DNA of 64,000 nucleotides. Origin: Plasmodiophora brassicae. Taxonomy: Eukaryota > Endomyxa > Phytomyxea > Plasmodiophorida > Plasmodiophoridae. A program made the position numbers and the translations under genes. Shown here piece by piece: positions 1 to 11,335 of the stretch. Under the pieces are notes generated by a model. It had not been told where the DNA came from. It was given only the letters and a program-made list of their open reading frames with translations, and ran no database searches. The stretch spans positions 992,001 to 1,056,000 of the forward strand of contig JASFAU010000012.1 in assembly GCA_039704465.1 (NCBI GenBank). The letters are read 5' to 3'. Position 1 is the first letter of the stretch, and every line of letters begins with the position of its first letter.

Positions 1-1740
1 TTGAAGAAGTTGAAGATCGAGGTTTGGGAAGTGAACTGGATGCCCGTTTGCCTTTCGAGTTCACCACTTGAACATGGCAATGCTGTGACTCAATATGGTA
101 TTGCAGACTGTCGCGACGCATCATGCTGCGACAGTGTCCAACTGGACAACAGACCTGTTGATGTGAAGGCGGCCTTGTACGTGAACAAGATGTCCAACAA
201 GCGGGTACGTCCACAATGTCGACAACAGCATGCTTACGTCGGAGAGCGTCCGCAGCGGGTTGCATCGTCTCAGTCGTCGAATCAGTGACATGAGCCGATG
301 ATCTCGACATGGGTACGACCGGGAGCTCAACAACGTCAACGTTGGATAGATGTTGGAGCAGTTCGTACGGTACATTCCAACAATCCCACATTTCGGCCAT
401 CGCTCCAGGAAATTGTTGATAATCGCAAACACTTCCTCAACAGACTGCATATTGCGATTCAGCGAGCCCGCGAAATCATTTCGATCGAAGCCAAGCCGGT
501 CCAACTCCGCCTTCAGTGCCGTCAAGCAGTATTCATGAGACTGACTAGTCTGCATAATCCAATAGAGGTTGGCGTATCGCAGACAGCAGATGCGACACGA
601 TGCGCGAGGTATGGTCAACAACCAGCTCAGGGGCAACGCCGTCCCGGAGTCCGAGGCCTGGTTTTGGCGGTACCCGCGCAGTCCATGTGAGTGATCGTCC
701 CTCCAGTTATCGCAGTCCGTGGCCATGTCGGGATATGTAGCTATCGATACCGACGCCAGCCTGATTTCCATCTTTCGCTCATGCTCTGTTCATCTTCGTA
801 CGCTCCGGTATGCCCAATTCTTGCGTCAAGGGACATTCCTTCTCCAGGCCTTCCTTCGGAATCAGCCGGGCCTTCGGACGGCGACCTGGGTCGCCGAAAA
901 CGGCATTTTCTGGAACCCGGGACGACAGCCTGTCGGATATGTCGAACAATTGCTGTGTGGTCGAACGCACAGCGGATGTGAACGAGACGGGAAATGACGG
1001 CAAACTCGTTCCCGAGCGCATCAGCAGGAACGAGTTCGCGCATCGCAGGGATATCGTTTCGGGCCCGTTTCGTGGACGCGATGGCGACCAGCATTGCTCG
1101 CAGGTCGAGGTAGTGAGCGGCTAGCAGTAGTCGGCACAGTGGTTCGATTGCCGCCGTGCTGAACCTGTCCTCGACCCATTGAGCGGCGCGGTCAACCTAT
1201 TCAGGAACCATGAGCGTCGCAACACGTAAACGGGATGGGTGGCTGGCGTACGTACGTCATCCAATGTGGTTGTGTTAATGAACAGCACGATCGCCTGCAG
1301 TTCGACACTATTGACGTTTGGCAAGAACATCGGAACGCCCGCATCGCCCAGGACATCCATGCCCAGCCAGCCGGCCAGCACTCGGGAGTGGGCGACGGCA
1401 GACGACGTGTCGACGATGAAATCCACGTGGTCGATGGAGCGCAACGTGGCTGCATCGATGGCACCGCCGACGACGACGGCGACAGCAATAAGAAGGGACG
1501 CATGACCGGGATGGCCGACCGCCATCTCCAATGCCGACCTGACGACCTGTCGCCCGCCTGCACTGCCGATTCGTCTGCGAAGTGCGATACCAATTTGCCG
1601 ATTCGTCTGCGAACTGCGATACCAAATTGCCGAGCGGCGTGTGCGGCGTGGCCGTGCGGGCCTGCGCCGCGAGTGTGCAGCCGCCCTGGCCCAAAACGTA
1701 CCGTGGCGGGACCTTTCGCCAGAGCCCAGAGTTTTGCATC
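1..1740. other. No confident gene
   Basis: No stretch here could be tied to a protein family. On the minus strand at 121-771 one frame stays open for 216 codons. Its middle (around 330-540) has a reasonably protein-like composition (acidic/hydrophobic, N-rich), so a short unrecognised exon is possible, but no start, splice partner or motif supports it. The remaining open frames are arginine-, serine- or proline-rich in the way expected of random GC-rich DNA. Confidence 0.35.
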
Positions 1741-1742
1741 GG

Positions 1743-1851
1743 GTACCCGTACCCGTACCCGTACCCACCCGCTTACCCACCCGTACCCGTACCCACCCGC
1801 TTACCCACCCGTACCCGTACCCACCCGCTTACCCACCCGTACCCGTCGGGT
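1743..1851. repeat. 28-bp tandem repeat, G-quadruplex-prone
   Basis: Three to four copies of a 28-bp unit built from ACCCGT, ACCC and CGCTT blocks. The GCTT landmark recurs at 1771, 1799 and 1827, exactly 28 bp apart. The complementary strand is runs of GGG separated by 3-4 bases. It is followed by more GGGT-rich sequence to about 1910. The unit resembles degenerate telomere-type or minisatellite DNA, but it is internal to the window and is not a simple telomeric hexamer. Confidence 0.85.
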
Positions 1852-1911
1852 TTGGGTAGGGTTCGGGTAACGGAAATGATGAGACGGGCGGGTACGGGCG
1901 GGTAGGCGCAA

Positions 1912-2470
1912 TGCATTACGGCACATGCAGCGCGCGCGCGTTCCGCTGGACGGCACCGTCGTCGTTTGGTCTCTACTCGTTGTTACAGCCTCATCTACAC
2001 GAGTCTGTCCGCCCTGCCCTCCTCCAGCTGATGTTGAACACTCCTTGTGATACTTTACGTGTTTTCGCATAAATGCACAATGCAGCAGCGCTTCTGTCGG
2101 CGTGGCAAAATTGCATGGCGCGAGCAACGTTGTAACTTAAAGGGCCACCATTGCAGGGTGCCGGCCCACCCTCTGCCAGTAAGCACTTTGGGGATTCCGC
2201 CTCGCACGTACGTCGACCATTGTCGACCATTGCCGACCCAACCATCGATTCGTACGCGTTAGACATGCCAAACAGGTTTATCTCCGAACAATCGGTGCGG
2301 GGACGAGGACCTACCTGTACCGGTCAGCAACCTGATGACGTTTCCCATTTTCTGCTGTCAATCACCAGGATTCCGCTGAAACGAATGCTTCCGGAAATGT
2401 GTATTCATGGTGGCGTTGTGTGGGAGAAGTGTTGAAGGTGTAACACGAGGTCGCAAGGGGTGATCGATGA
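1912..2470. other. Intergenic, nothing recognised
   Basis: Between the minisatellite and the end of the chitin deacetylase gene. A doublet of TCGACCATTG lies at about 2212-2231. No RNA gene or conserved protein segment was seen. Confidence 0.4.
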
Positions 2471-3766
2471 TTATGTCTCATCGAACGCGCCGTCAAATAT
2501 GCCAGGCCAACCGGTATCATCTGGGGCCTGGCAGGTGCCAGTTGTTAAGCAGTTCGCGAAGCACTTCTCCACCGTCACAAACTCGTGCCCAGCGTACGCT
2601 TGCACCAGCCAGTCGAGGATGCCACGTGCCCCAGGTGTCGTATAATGTGCGTCGTGGAAGCCGATCACCATAGACATGTTGGGCCAGAGCTTGCGGCTCG
2701 TCTTCGTGATGACGCTTTGGATCTCGGGCAACGTCGCTCCCGTCCAGTCCATCGAGTCGACTGTCCACGACGCGATCGTGTATCCCATCGAGTTCACATA
2801 CCGTGCCTGCGAGTGGAGCAGTTCCCCGTATGGAGGACGGAACATCGACATCGCGATATCCAGGCCACAGTGTGTCTCCAGGTAGTTAGTGACTTCGTTG
2901 ATCTCGGCCGCCATCGCATTTTCATCCATCTTCATCGCCTTAAAATCGGAATGAGTCATGGAATCTGCAAGGCGAACAGAATGAGAAATCGGAAAACGAC
3001 GAGCACATGAAGATGAATTACTTACGGCTCTGGACCGTGTGGCCCGCATCGATAACGCGCTGAAGTTGCAAGCAGAACGGGACATCGCCACGGTAGCACG
3101 ATGGGCAGATAAAGAACGTGGCACGAATGTCCAGGCGCTCAAGATCGCTCAGCAGGCTCGTCAGCTGAGGCTCCAGGAATGCCGAGTCGTCAAAGGTGAC
3201 TGCGATCCAGGGAACCGGCCCGCACCAGTTGAACACAGAAATGTCTCCCACCGTGGCAGAAACATTAGCGACCGGCTTAGCTGGGACAGGGATCGCCGGG
3301 CAAACAGAACGTTCGTTGCAATACGCTGGCGAAGATCCACACCTGAATCCCAGTGAGTCAGTGTTGGACACGAGAAAGGGCCGAAGTTGGCGAGGTACTT
3401 ACCATCCATCGCGGGAGCAGCATTGTCCAGCAGGACAGCCGGCGTCAGCCACGACGGGACCACAGCGGTTATCAGGGCGAGGAGGCGCCGAGCACGCTGG
3501 GGCAATGCTCTGGCAGATCGACTGGTCGTTGCAGTAATCCGAGCTCGTCCCACACCTGCGCGAATCTGTTGAGATGTGCATGGCTCCGGTCAACAAGACT
3601 TGACGTACCAGCCGTGTTGCGAGCAGCAGGACCCAGGTGGGCACCCAGCGCCACCGACCCATGGTCCGCACTTCCTATCCAGACGAGGAGCACCGTGGCA
3701 GACAGACCCATACGCCATCGCCACCTCCATCAGGAGCATCGTAACAATCGTCATCGCCAGCACCAT
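2471..3766 (-). CDS. Chitin deacetylase, 2x ChtBD1 + NodB domain
   Basis: Four exons on the minus strand: 3766-3609, 3555-3403, 3342-3026 and 2964-2471 (373 aa). Start chosen at 3766 because a hydrophobic signal peptide follows at once. Two cysteine-rich chitin-binding (ChtBD1/CBM18) modules come first. In each, the intron sits inside the tryptophan codon before the CG(T/S)S motif, so both modules share intron position. The NodB polysaccharide deacetylase domain has all five motifs: TFDD (base and metal Asp), HSMTH (metal His pair), RPPYG, DSMDW and FHD. The first His of HSMTH is created by the exon 3/4 junction. Reaction expected: deacetylation of chitin to chitosan at the wall. The introns are 53, 60 and 61 nt. 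Activity appears intact. Confidence 0.93.
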
Positions 3767-5298
3767 CGCTCGAAGACGCTTGTCGTTCACCCAACGCAGA
3801 CACTTGCAGAATGAGCATCCTCCGAGGTTCCAGCGCGAGGGTGTGCGGGCACGTGCCCCCAAGGATCGGCTCCGACTTGAGGATCGGGGCGCAGTTCCCC
3901 GCCGGAGAAACTCCCACTCCAGTTATTACTGCTGACTGGCGGAAGCTGCACGTTTCCGAACTCCGAAGGGGGTGCCACTCACTGACGCCCGGCACAGAGA
4001 TGTCGTTACAATGCAGCAGGCATGTTGAAGAGTGTTCATGAAAGACGCGTTCTGGGAACAGGTGCTCCATGCAATGTGCTGGTCATGAAATTCTGGGGAC
4101 AACGCGCGAGATCCGGTTGGCTGTTCCGTACCGCGTCGCCGATCATGATGGTCTGCGCCGGGTACGGTGAATATTGCGTCTATCCCCAGCACCTACATGG
4201 CGCTGTGCGAAGGCGAACGTAACGGTGCATGTCGAGCGTCTGGGTTGGAAAGGGCAATGGGCAGCAACGGAGTCCTGGCAGGAAGTCGAGTCGCGAGGCG
4301 TCCACCCGAGATCCCCGTGCCACCGAGAGCGGCGGGCGCGGGCTCAGTTGCACCTCGGCCGGCGTGCTCTTGGCCTACGAAACATCTCACCGGTGAGGTT
4401 CAAGCCCCCTCCGATGATCGAGCGATGTGCGCCGCCTGCACCCTCGAACAGCGACTCGCAGCTCTGCTTCTCCGCCCGGCACTACCCGCTATCTACGCAT
4501 ACTTCCCCAAATGCCCTTTCCAACTGTGGGCAGTGGAGAGGCTCGAACCCCAGGCGGTGAGAATTGGGCACGGTCTACAGATGCCAGCCAACGAGATATG
4601 CAAGGTCCTGATTTTAACGGCGCTTCATGACGAAGCGATGCCATCAGCGAACTCATTGCGCGCGCCGTTGTCGGCGCACGAGACGGCGTCAGACCTGTTG
4701 GAAAGGACGCTGGCGCTGCGCCACGAACCCCCCTCCAACTCTGAGAACGTCGACGGCACCATCCGCAAGCTGCGCGCGTCAGTCGTGCTACCTGTAGCGT
4801 CGTGTAGATCTGAATGCACTGACCACAGAGGAATCGGCTGGCCAATCGGGTACATTTGTGTTAGCAGTGTGGACCTGAAGTCCGTTTGCACCACGACCCG
4901 GCCGCGATGATCGGTACCGCGTCGGGACCCAGTCCGAATCTGACGAACGTCGGTCGCGCGACTGCAACCATATGATATCAGTTCAAGCAGCGCCGCGCTT
5001 ACGTTATATCGACGCTCACGGGTTCTCTCGCTATCGTCGGGGCTGCGTTCCGGCTCAGTACCGCATCGCGCCTAGTAACGACAGTACGAACGTTATCGAA
5101 CTGACAAGAAAATCATATCGAACTGACAAGAGGATCAGCAGTGTGTCGCACGCTGACCGGTTGCCGAGCGTCCGAGCGGCAGGAATATTCATTAAACGCG
5201 TTGCGCCGGCTTAAATGGCGAGGCCGACCACCAGCACCGTGTACCTGCACCATTCCCAACAGATATGCACAACGAACACCTTATATACGCAGGGTCAC
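3767..5298. other. About 1.5 kb without an identifiable gene
   Basis: Upstream of the chitin deacetylase start and downstream of the polytopic membrane gene. The long plus-strand frame 4167-4910 (247 codons) has no recognisable domain, and its overlapping frames are equally open, so I do not call it. A T-loop-like string near 4388 does not fold into a tRNA. Probably promoter and spacer. Confidence 0.4.
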
Positions 5299-6774
5299 CT
5301 AACGATATTGTGTACATAACGTATTAGGGACGGTATGCCCTATATGTTCTACGGAAGGAGTTTGCTTGGGAGGGACGAGGTCAGGGACGCTAGCGGCGAC
5401 AAGCGCGAAGAAGATGACCCCAACTGTGGTCGAAACGCCGAACAAGACTGTGGCCAGGCTTCTGTCCGCCACTGCGATTCGGTTGCCATTCTGACGTCCC
5501 AGATCGAACAAGACGTTGATGTAGAGCAGGCCGCACCAGATGCCGATGGAGAACACAATGGCAAGCTCGATGAGGAACGGCAAGAAGAAGAGCACGGCGT
5601 GAACCCAGTACAAGGTACAGAATACGAGTTGTAGGACGGTCAGGCCCACAAAGTTTCGCAAACCGCACAGGCACGCAGATGACCTTGCGACCGTTACGCC
5701 GGCGAGGAACGTGGTTGTGAGCGTTGCCAAGGTGTTTCGATAGATCCAGGGCCAGTTGATCAAGAATGGACCGTCACCGGAAACGGCGGACGCGTCGGCT
5801 GACGACACCCAGCGATCGGCGCTTGTGTTCATCAGGATCCCGACTGTTAATCCGGCAAGGAAATAACTAGCTGAAGCCTGCACCAGGTGCATCCACGTTC
5901 TACGAACGCATCGCTTCAGGTTGCGACACGACATGTCCGCTTTGTCGATACTGGCTGCCCGCCACATGTTACTGCCGACGAACAGGAAGCATACTCCATA
6001 GACGGCAACGCAGACACCAACAGCAATCATAGACACCCTAAACCATTCACAATAAGACCTCGTATCCGAGGGCGCGCGGCAGGACTACCTGGCAGCAGGA
6101 CCAGCGGTTCTGCGTACTACAACGTAGGCAACGCCACCAACCAGAGCGCCAACTCCAGTGCCAGACGACCAGGAGCAGATCGCAGATTCAGGAAACGCTG
6201 CCAAAGACCGTAGAACAACCCTGGGCACACCATCAGTGAGGCATATGGTCTGCAGGAAAGATATATATACACCATACATTTCAACGAAAGCGACAGATCC
6301 GCACATGAGGGCGACGCAAGCGAGCGACAGCAATCCATGCATCTCAGATATTAAGACGAGCAGAGCCATTGCGCCAGCTGCGAAGGCGATTAAGGCGAGC
6401 AAAGCAGGTCGCCGTGGCGCTAACGTCTCTAGAAATGCATGCCCTCCTGCAATCGGTCGATGGTCAGTGTTTGGCCACGGTTAGAGAACGAATTTCGGCA
6501 CGTTACCTTGGGCGAGTAAACAGGCGGTGGCGAGGCCAACGTAAATGACACCGATTCGATCGTCAAAGTTGAACCGTCCGGACACCCATGCACACGCCAC
6601 AACGAGCATCGACCACAGCAGGCTATTGCATACGCCGACCAGGAAGAACGCAACGAGCATCATTGTCCTGCAGCATCGTGTCTGCTCGAACGACGCCGCG
6701 TAGACGCGGTCAATGTTGATGGACGCGCCCAGGTTTCGATCGCAGTCGTAATGCTCCACACTGGACCGGTACAT
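5299..6774 (-). CDS. Polytopic membrane protein, unknown
   Basis: Three exons can be joined on the minus strand: 6774-6507, 6446-6089 and 6037-5299 (454 aa if the start at 6774 is right). Introns are 6447-6506 (60 nt) and 6038-6088 (51 nt), and both restore one continuous hydrophobic reading frame. I count roughly eight to ten membrane segments, with short hydrophilic loops and a short polar tail. The real start could lie further upstream, because an acceptor-like TCCAG lies just inside the first exon and open minus-strand frames continue to about 7160. I do not recognise the family; a fungal multi-TM receptor- or transporter-like protein is possible but not shown. Confidence 0.7.
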
Positions 6775-7344
6775 ATGTCCGGCAAACTATTCGCACGACG
6801 ATGGTCCCCGTTCCGACGCTGGTATTGTACCGACCCGCTCCTGGAGATCCACCACGTCGTCGTCCGGTACCCGCGATGCACACGAATTTAGACCTCGTAC
6901 CCGCCACGGAACCCCAAATTGGACGGTTCGCTCGGCGAGTGGCGATTGATAGATTTGCGGGCCCAGGCTGGGAAGCTTTTCCCATCCGGTCCAGCAGGAT
7001 TCATGCTGCAGCGAGAAGAGACGGTATGTGCAATACACTGGCACGACATGCCAACCGCGCTGCACCAGCTCCACAGGAACGTTTGCTCGTTGCCACCTTT
7101 TGTTAGCAACGTCCCTGCGTTCGGTTGATGGTCCACGAGGACGGTGTCTATGCCGTTTGGCATTTACAAAGTGGGTGGTGCAGCGTCAAGTTCCTGTCCG
7201 CAGTCGGCAGTGACGAGTGCGGGCCGGGCTTGCATTCTGTTGTACGACCTCGTGCGTTTTGCGGGGCCGACCGCCCCAAAATCCGTCGGGCGCGAGTCAG
7301 AGTCTCTGATTGGTTGCTGGGTGTCGGATCGCGCACCGCAGACG

Positions 7345-7955
7345 ATGGTTTTCACGCAGTCGGCGTCGAATCAGTTCGGCGCGGTCGTCGCCGATGGGCG
7401 CGCCGCCATCGATCAGCTGGCCGCCCACCTGGACAAGGTCGCCGTCCTGAAGCAGGTCGAGAAGAAGACGAAACTGAAACCGATTCACGTGGCCGGAGGC
7501 GTCGCTGCCGTTGCCTTCCTGACGACGCTGGTCTACTTCGGCCTGCACACCGTCGTGTACGATGAGCTATGTTTGTCACTGTGCTGGCATGGCGTGATAT
7601 TTCGGATGGTTTCAGGGGTCTGATCGGGTTTGTCTATCCGGCGTTCTCCAGTCTGGTGGCGATCAAGAACAATCCTGACGATATCCCGAAATTCTGGCTC
7701 GTCTACTTCATCACGACCAGCAAGCTGGCAGTCCTGGAGACCCTGTTAGATACGACGTCCTATCTGTTTACGCTGTACCTCCTCGCCAAACTCGTCTTCG
7801 TCGTCTGGTGTTTCCTGCCGCAGACCCGTGGCGCCGAGATCATCCACAACGCCGTCATCGAACCCGTCTTCTTCGGCATGGTCCTTCCCAAACTGTGCGG
7901 CGCGCCGTCAATGTCCAAGAAGACCGACGGCTCCACCAGCAAGAAGGCCGAATGA
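7345..7955 (+). CDS. YOP1: YOP1/REEP (TB2/DP1/HVA22) ER-shaping protein
   Basis: Two exons, 7345-7556 and 7616-7955 (183 aa), the usual length for this family. The intron (59 nt, GTACGA donor) restores the conserved VxGLxGFVYP run. The protein has a short amphipathic N-terminus, a hydrophobic hairpin, the typical YPAFSSL segment followed by charged NNPDDIPKFWLVY, a second hairpin, and a lysine/serine-rich cytosolic tail. Family role: a reticulon-like wedge that tubulates ER and partners with Rab/Yip1 proteins. An in-frame ATG at 7144 would add 67 non-conserved residues; the later start fits the family better. Confidence 0.93.
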
Positions 7956-8144
7956 TCAAGTCACCACATTTCCAATCAACACGATACCGATTTCGCTAGC
8001 TCTACGCTTGCCTGTCGCTCTGTTCGTTTAGCATTTGCCCCCATGCTAATGGGCGGGCGGCTTCCCGGTCTGGGGGCCGGACCGATTAGAGGCGGGCAAA
8101 CTGGCATCTGTCAAAGTCCGGGACTGCAGACATCGTCGTCCGCG

Positions 8145-9113
8145 ATGTCGACGCAGAAGGCGAAGATCAAGGAGTTCCGGGGCGTGACGCATGCGAGGTC
8201 AGGCGTGGGAGCGACGGCCGCGTTAGCGGTCATGGCGCTGATGCCTGGTTGTGCAGTGATAAGGATGCGCGCGCCTACCTGAAGAAATGCAATTGGGACC
8301 TGTCCGTTGCCATCAATGAGTTCTACCAGGGGAATCAGGGACGAGGCCAGTCGTCAACGAATTCTGCCGCTCTGGCTCCCACGCTGTCTCCCTTATTCGA
8401 CCAGTACGAGGATCCCAACGATAAGAACCTCGTACGTCCAATGATATGCGGGACGAGTGTTCCTATCACTGACCAGCCGACAGTGCGTTGCTGATTACCT
8501 CGTTATATTTCTAAACGACATCGGCTGTGACCCGGAAGGCGTCAACGCTCTAGCGCTGATGTGGGCGCTCAATGCCAGTAAAATGGGCATCATTACACGT
8601 GAGGAGTTCGTCAACGGTTTCAGCGCTCTGGGTTGCACGACTCTGGCCGATATGAAGAACGCAGCGAACAAGACTGTCCCGAGCATGCTCGCCAACGAGC
8701 AAGAATTTCGCGAATTTTATAAGTGGTAACGGTGGCAGTGCACCTCGCGCTCGACGCTCACCACTGACAGTGCAGGCTGTTCGATTATATGAAGGAAGAC
8801 GAAAAGAAACGCACCATATCTAAAGATTTAGCGCTGGCAGTGTGGGGTATCGTGTTTAACGAGAGCATGATGCCTCTTGTGAAACCTCTCTCGACGTTTA
8901 TAGCCGAGGTAGGTGGACGCTTCTGGATATTATGCATCTTGGTCATAACGGGCGTCGCTGTAGAGCGAAACGGATGCCTTCAGCAAAGACATGTGGATGC
9001 AAAGTTACGAGTTCATGCGTGACACCGCTGCTGACTTATCGAATTTCGACCCGGCGGGCGCCTGGCCTTCTCTGATCGATGAATTCGTCGAATCCCGCAA
9101 GGGCAGACAGTAA
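8145..9113 (+). CDS. DCN1: DCN1-like cullin neddylation protein (UBA + PONY)
   Basis: Five exons: 8145-8197, 8257-8431, 8484-8725, 8776-8908 and 8964-9113 (250 aa). Exon 1 and the start of exon 2 encode the UBA-like domain (VTHASDKDARAYL, then an NWDLSVAIN helix). Exons 2-5 carry the PONY/DCUN1 domain, ending in the diagnostic DLSNFDPAGAWPSLIDEFVE segment just before the stop. DCN1 acts as an E3-like scaffold that helps Ubc12 attach Nedd8 to cullins. Its binding pocket lies in the PONY domain, which looks complete. Introns are 50-59 nt. Length matches yeast and animal homologues. Confidence 0.95.
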
Positions 9114-9228
9114 CAAGAGGATGCCAAGTGTCTCCTGGCTGTTGATTCTATCCTGCCCAGACTCCCTATATTGTAATGTACTTTCGAATGCACGCATCAC
9201 ATCAAAGAAACGCGTACAAAGCAGCGGT

Positions 9229-10134
9229 TTATACCAGCATGACGGCGTTGATGCACCCGTCCAGCTCAGGATTGTTCGTCACCTGGGCGTACTTGCCCCA
9301 GACAACCTTACCGGTTGTCGTCACGAGACCGAGGTCACTGACATTGACCTCGATGATGGTGCCTTTCGTGATGACTCCGAGCGATGAGTAGAGCGGCGAG
9401 TGCGGGTTCTTCTTGACACCGAGAATGTCCAGATGGAACGTCGTTTGCAGATCAGGGTGCACGACATGCGCCTTCTTGAAACGCAACGCCGACGGCCTGA
9501 TGAAACGCTCATACTTTGGCGGCTTCCGCGTGAACGTTGGCCCGACGAACGTGACCTTGGTGACCATTCGCTTCCACATCTTCTTCTGGCGCTTCCCGGA
9601 TCGAATGACTTTGAACATTTCATCGTCGGCCAGCGGCTTGACCTTGGGAATAGGCACGTCCCATTTGCCAGCTTTCTCTTTGCGCTTCTGCTTCACCGTG
9701 TTGCTGAGGACCTTAGCACGCGAGTTCCCCTCACGATCCATAAGGTAAGCGGGGATGGCGCCCTCGTGAAGTTTCTCCTCCGTCTCATGCTTGTTGCTGC
9801 TTTCGCTGTGCATGTTGATCGTCTTCTTCATAGCCGCCTTCTCCTTGAAGCGCTTGGCATTATGCAACTTTGCACGTAAGCCCCGAACCTTCTGTGCGAA
9901 TTCAGACTGCTTGTGGATACCACGAGCCTCCTTCTTTCGCCTAAGCCGTACACGAATCAGTACGAAGCAATGGTGAGGAGCACCGGTGTCCTTCTACATT
10001 CTCTCTTCATGGTTGAACTGGCGGCCGAACCGCTTACGATGAAGTTCGATGTGCTCGTTCTGCGGCTGTCAATCATAGCAGTTCTGTCAGGACACACTGG
10101 TGCAATCCGATGTCAAGGCGATGCCTCCTACCAT
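9229..10134 (-). CDS. NSA2: NSA2 ribosome biogenesis factor
   Basis: Exons 10134-10132, 10065-9998 and 9940-9229 (260 aa, the family's normal length). The N-terminal PQNEHIE and HEERMRKKEA and the C-terminal [27 protein letters not shown] and [10 protein letters not shown] blocks are near-invariant in eukaryotic NSA2. NSA2 is a GTPase-independent assembly factor of pre-60S particles. Exon 1 contributes only the ATG: a GTAGGAGG donor follows the start codon directly, and the acceptor precedes the second codon (Pro). That join reproduces the MPQNE start conserved in the family. Introns are 66 and 57 nt. Confidence 0.95.
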
Positions 10135-10252
10135 CCTGGCAGTGAGTGCCCGGTGACCTGACGACCTTCTACGGAATCCGTCACGGAGTCCGCAGGATGT
10201 CGCCAGTTGCCACCCAAGTGGAATTGTTAAAAACAGGGAATGGCTGGTTGAG

Positions 10253-10274
10253 TGTAAAATACATGTATTTTACA
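10253..10274. repeat. 22-bp perfect palindrome
   Basis: TGTAAAATACA followed directly by its exact reverse complement. It is followed by CGTAAAAAACATG. The right half plus this flank (TGTATTTTACA, then C/T, then GTAAAAAACA) recurs in direct orientation at 10801-10822. A further TGTATTTTACA lies at 10767-10777. Confidence 0.9.
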
Positions 10275-10328
10275 CGTAAAAAACATGTTTAAAACAGCAG
10301 GGGGCTGCGCCCCCCTCGCAGTACGCCT

Positions 10329-10718
10329 TCATACCATAGTCACGGTCCTGACAACCTGACCAGATTCGATGACCTCTTCGTCACCAACGGGGTACAAATG
10401 TGTGTCCGAAATCGCCTCGGGAAATGTGCCTGGCTCGGCAATGCCAACGAACCCTGCGAACTCCAGTCGAGTTACGTCTTCGTCACCGGAATCATCGTCT
10501 GGCTCGTCGTCAAAGTCACGTACTTCGAACCAAGCGACCCGGTTCAACGTGTGAAGGGGGTCATCTCGCGTATCTTTGACCAGCGATTCATCTGGGCACT
10601 TGAATGCGATCCCAGTTCCTTGCTCGAGGTTGCATCCCGATAGTCGAGCGCGTAGCCGGGAGTGCACGCGGTTGCAGGACTTGTGATTCCGCTCGCCCCC
10701 GACGACGACGACGCGCAC
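10329..10718 (-). CDS. Small acidic ORF between palindromic repeats, unknown
   Basis: A 129-aa open frame lying entirely between the TGTATTTTACA repeats at 10253-10286 and 10767-10822. It has a basic N-terminal third and an acidic middle (runs of Asp/Glu near residues 70-85), with no recognised motif. The plus-strand frame over the same DNA is also partly open, so coding status is uncertain. It could be cargo of a small non-autonomous element defined by the flanking repeats, or chance. Confidence 0.3.
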   Translation of the reverse strand: MRVVVVGGERNHKSCNRVHSRLRARLSGCNLEQGTGIAFKCPDESLVKDTRDDPLHTLNRVAWFEVRDFDDEPDDDSGDEDVTRLEFAGFVGIAEPGTFPEAISDTHLYPVGDEEVIESGQVVRTVTMV

Positions 10719-10800
10719 ACACGACGAAGGCTGATCTGGGACGGATCGGAAAACCCTTACGTTACCTGTATTTTACAGTGTAAAGTTGGTTCCTGGGTAG

Positions 10801-10822
10801 TGTATTTTACATGTAAAAAACA
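10801..10822. repeat. Direct copy of the 10264 repeat
   Basis: TGTATTTTACATGTAAAAAACA matches 10264-10285 with one mismatch, in the same orientation, about 537 bp away. The two copies bracket the small ORF at 10329-10718. Confidence 0.85.
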
Positions 10823-11174
10823 GGCTTGTAAAAAACACCCCTTTATTACAACAATTCCATACGGCCAACACAGCGTCGATCTGGCGTGGATGCGTCATAG
10901 ACTCATAGGCTCATAGCGCACAGGTCAGCAGCAGCAGACCCATTAGCATACGACCAACGAGTGGACACAATATATGGGTATTTTCAGCATTGACAAAGCA
11001 ATACAGCCGACAGTTTCCCCTTTTTTCCAGATAGTGAAGGTCATCATAGCGCACATTAGGACATGCTGAGATGACGTCATCAAGGGAGACATAAACAGTC
11101 ATAGTCCGTCATATAACTTCAGCATCTGGAAAAATGAGGAACCTGTTTCTCTTTATTGCTTTGTCCAATGTTTC

Positions 11175-11335
11175 CTACTCATCGTGCTCGCTGTCTGAGT
11201 TCGGCTCATCAATCGCGTTATCGTCAACAACATCCCATCCACGACGAGGGCCGCGAACAGGCAAGGACGCTGGATCCACGTCTTGAGTATGGATTGGAGG
11301 TCCATGATATGAGCTCGTATTGCAACAAATCGTCC
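11175..11335 (-). CDS. Possible 3' exon of an unresolved gene
   Basis: Reading the minus strand, a frame beginning after a TTCCAG acceptor near 11335 runs to a stop at 11175-11177. It ends in an acidic tail (DEPNSDSEHDE) with natural-looking composition. Upstream exons could not be joined; an overlapping minus-strand frame at 11153-11533 contains a hydrophobic LPPGI-type string reminiscent of a leucine-rich repeat. Low confidence; listed so that the region is not read as empty. Confidence 0.3.

Noticed and set aside
1743..1910. Window end as a telomere
   Set aside because: The G-rich repeat is 28 bp, imperfect and internal, with ordinary sequence on both sides.
4380..4560. tRNA-like T-loop strings (GGTTCAAGCCCC near 4388; GCTCGAACCCC on the plus strand near 4538)
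   Set aside because: Neither is flanked by a complementary T-stem, anticodon arm or acceptor stem in either orientation.
4167..4910. 247-codon plus-strand frame as a gene
   Set aside because: Overlapping frames on both strands are equally open, composition is Ala/Arg/Pro-rich, and no domain or splice partner is seen.
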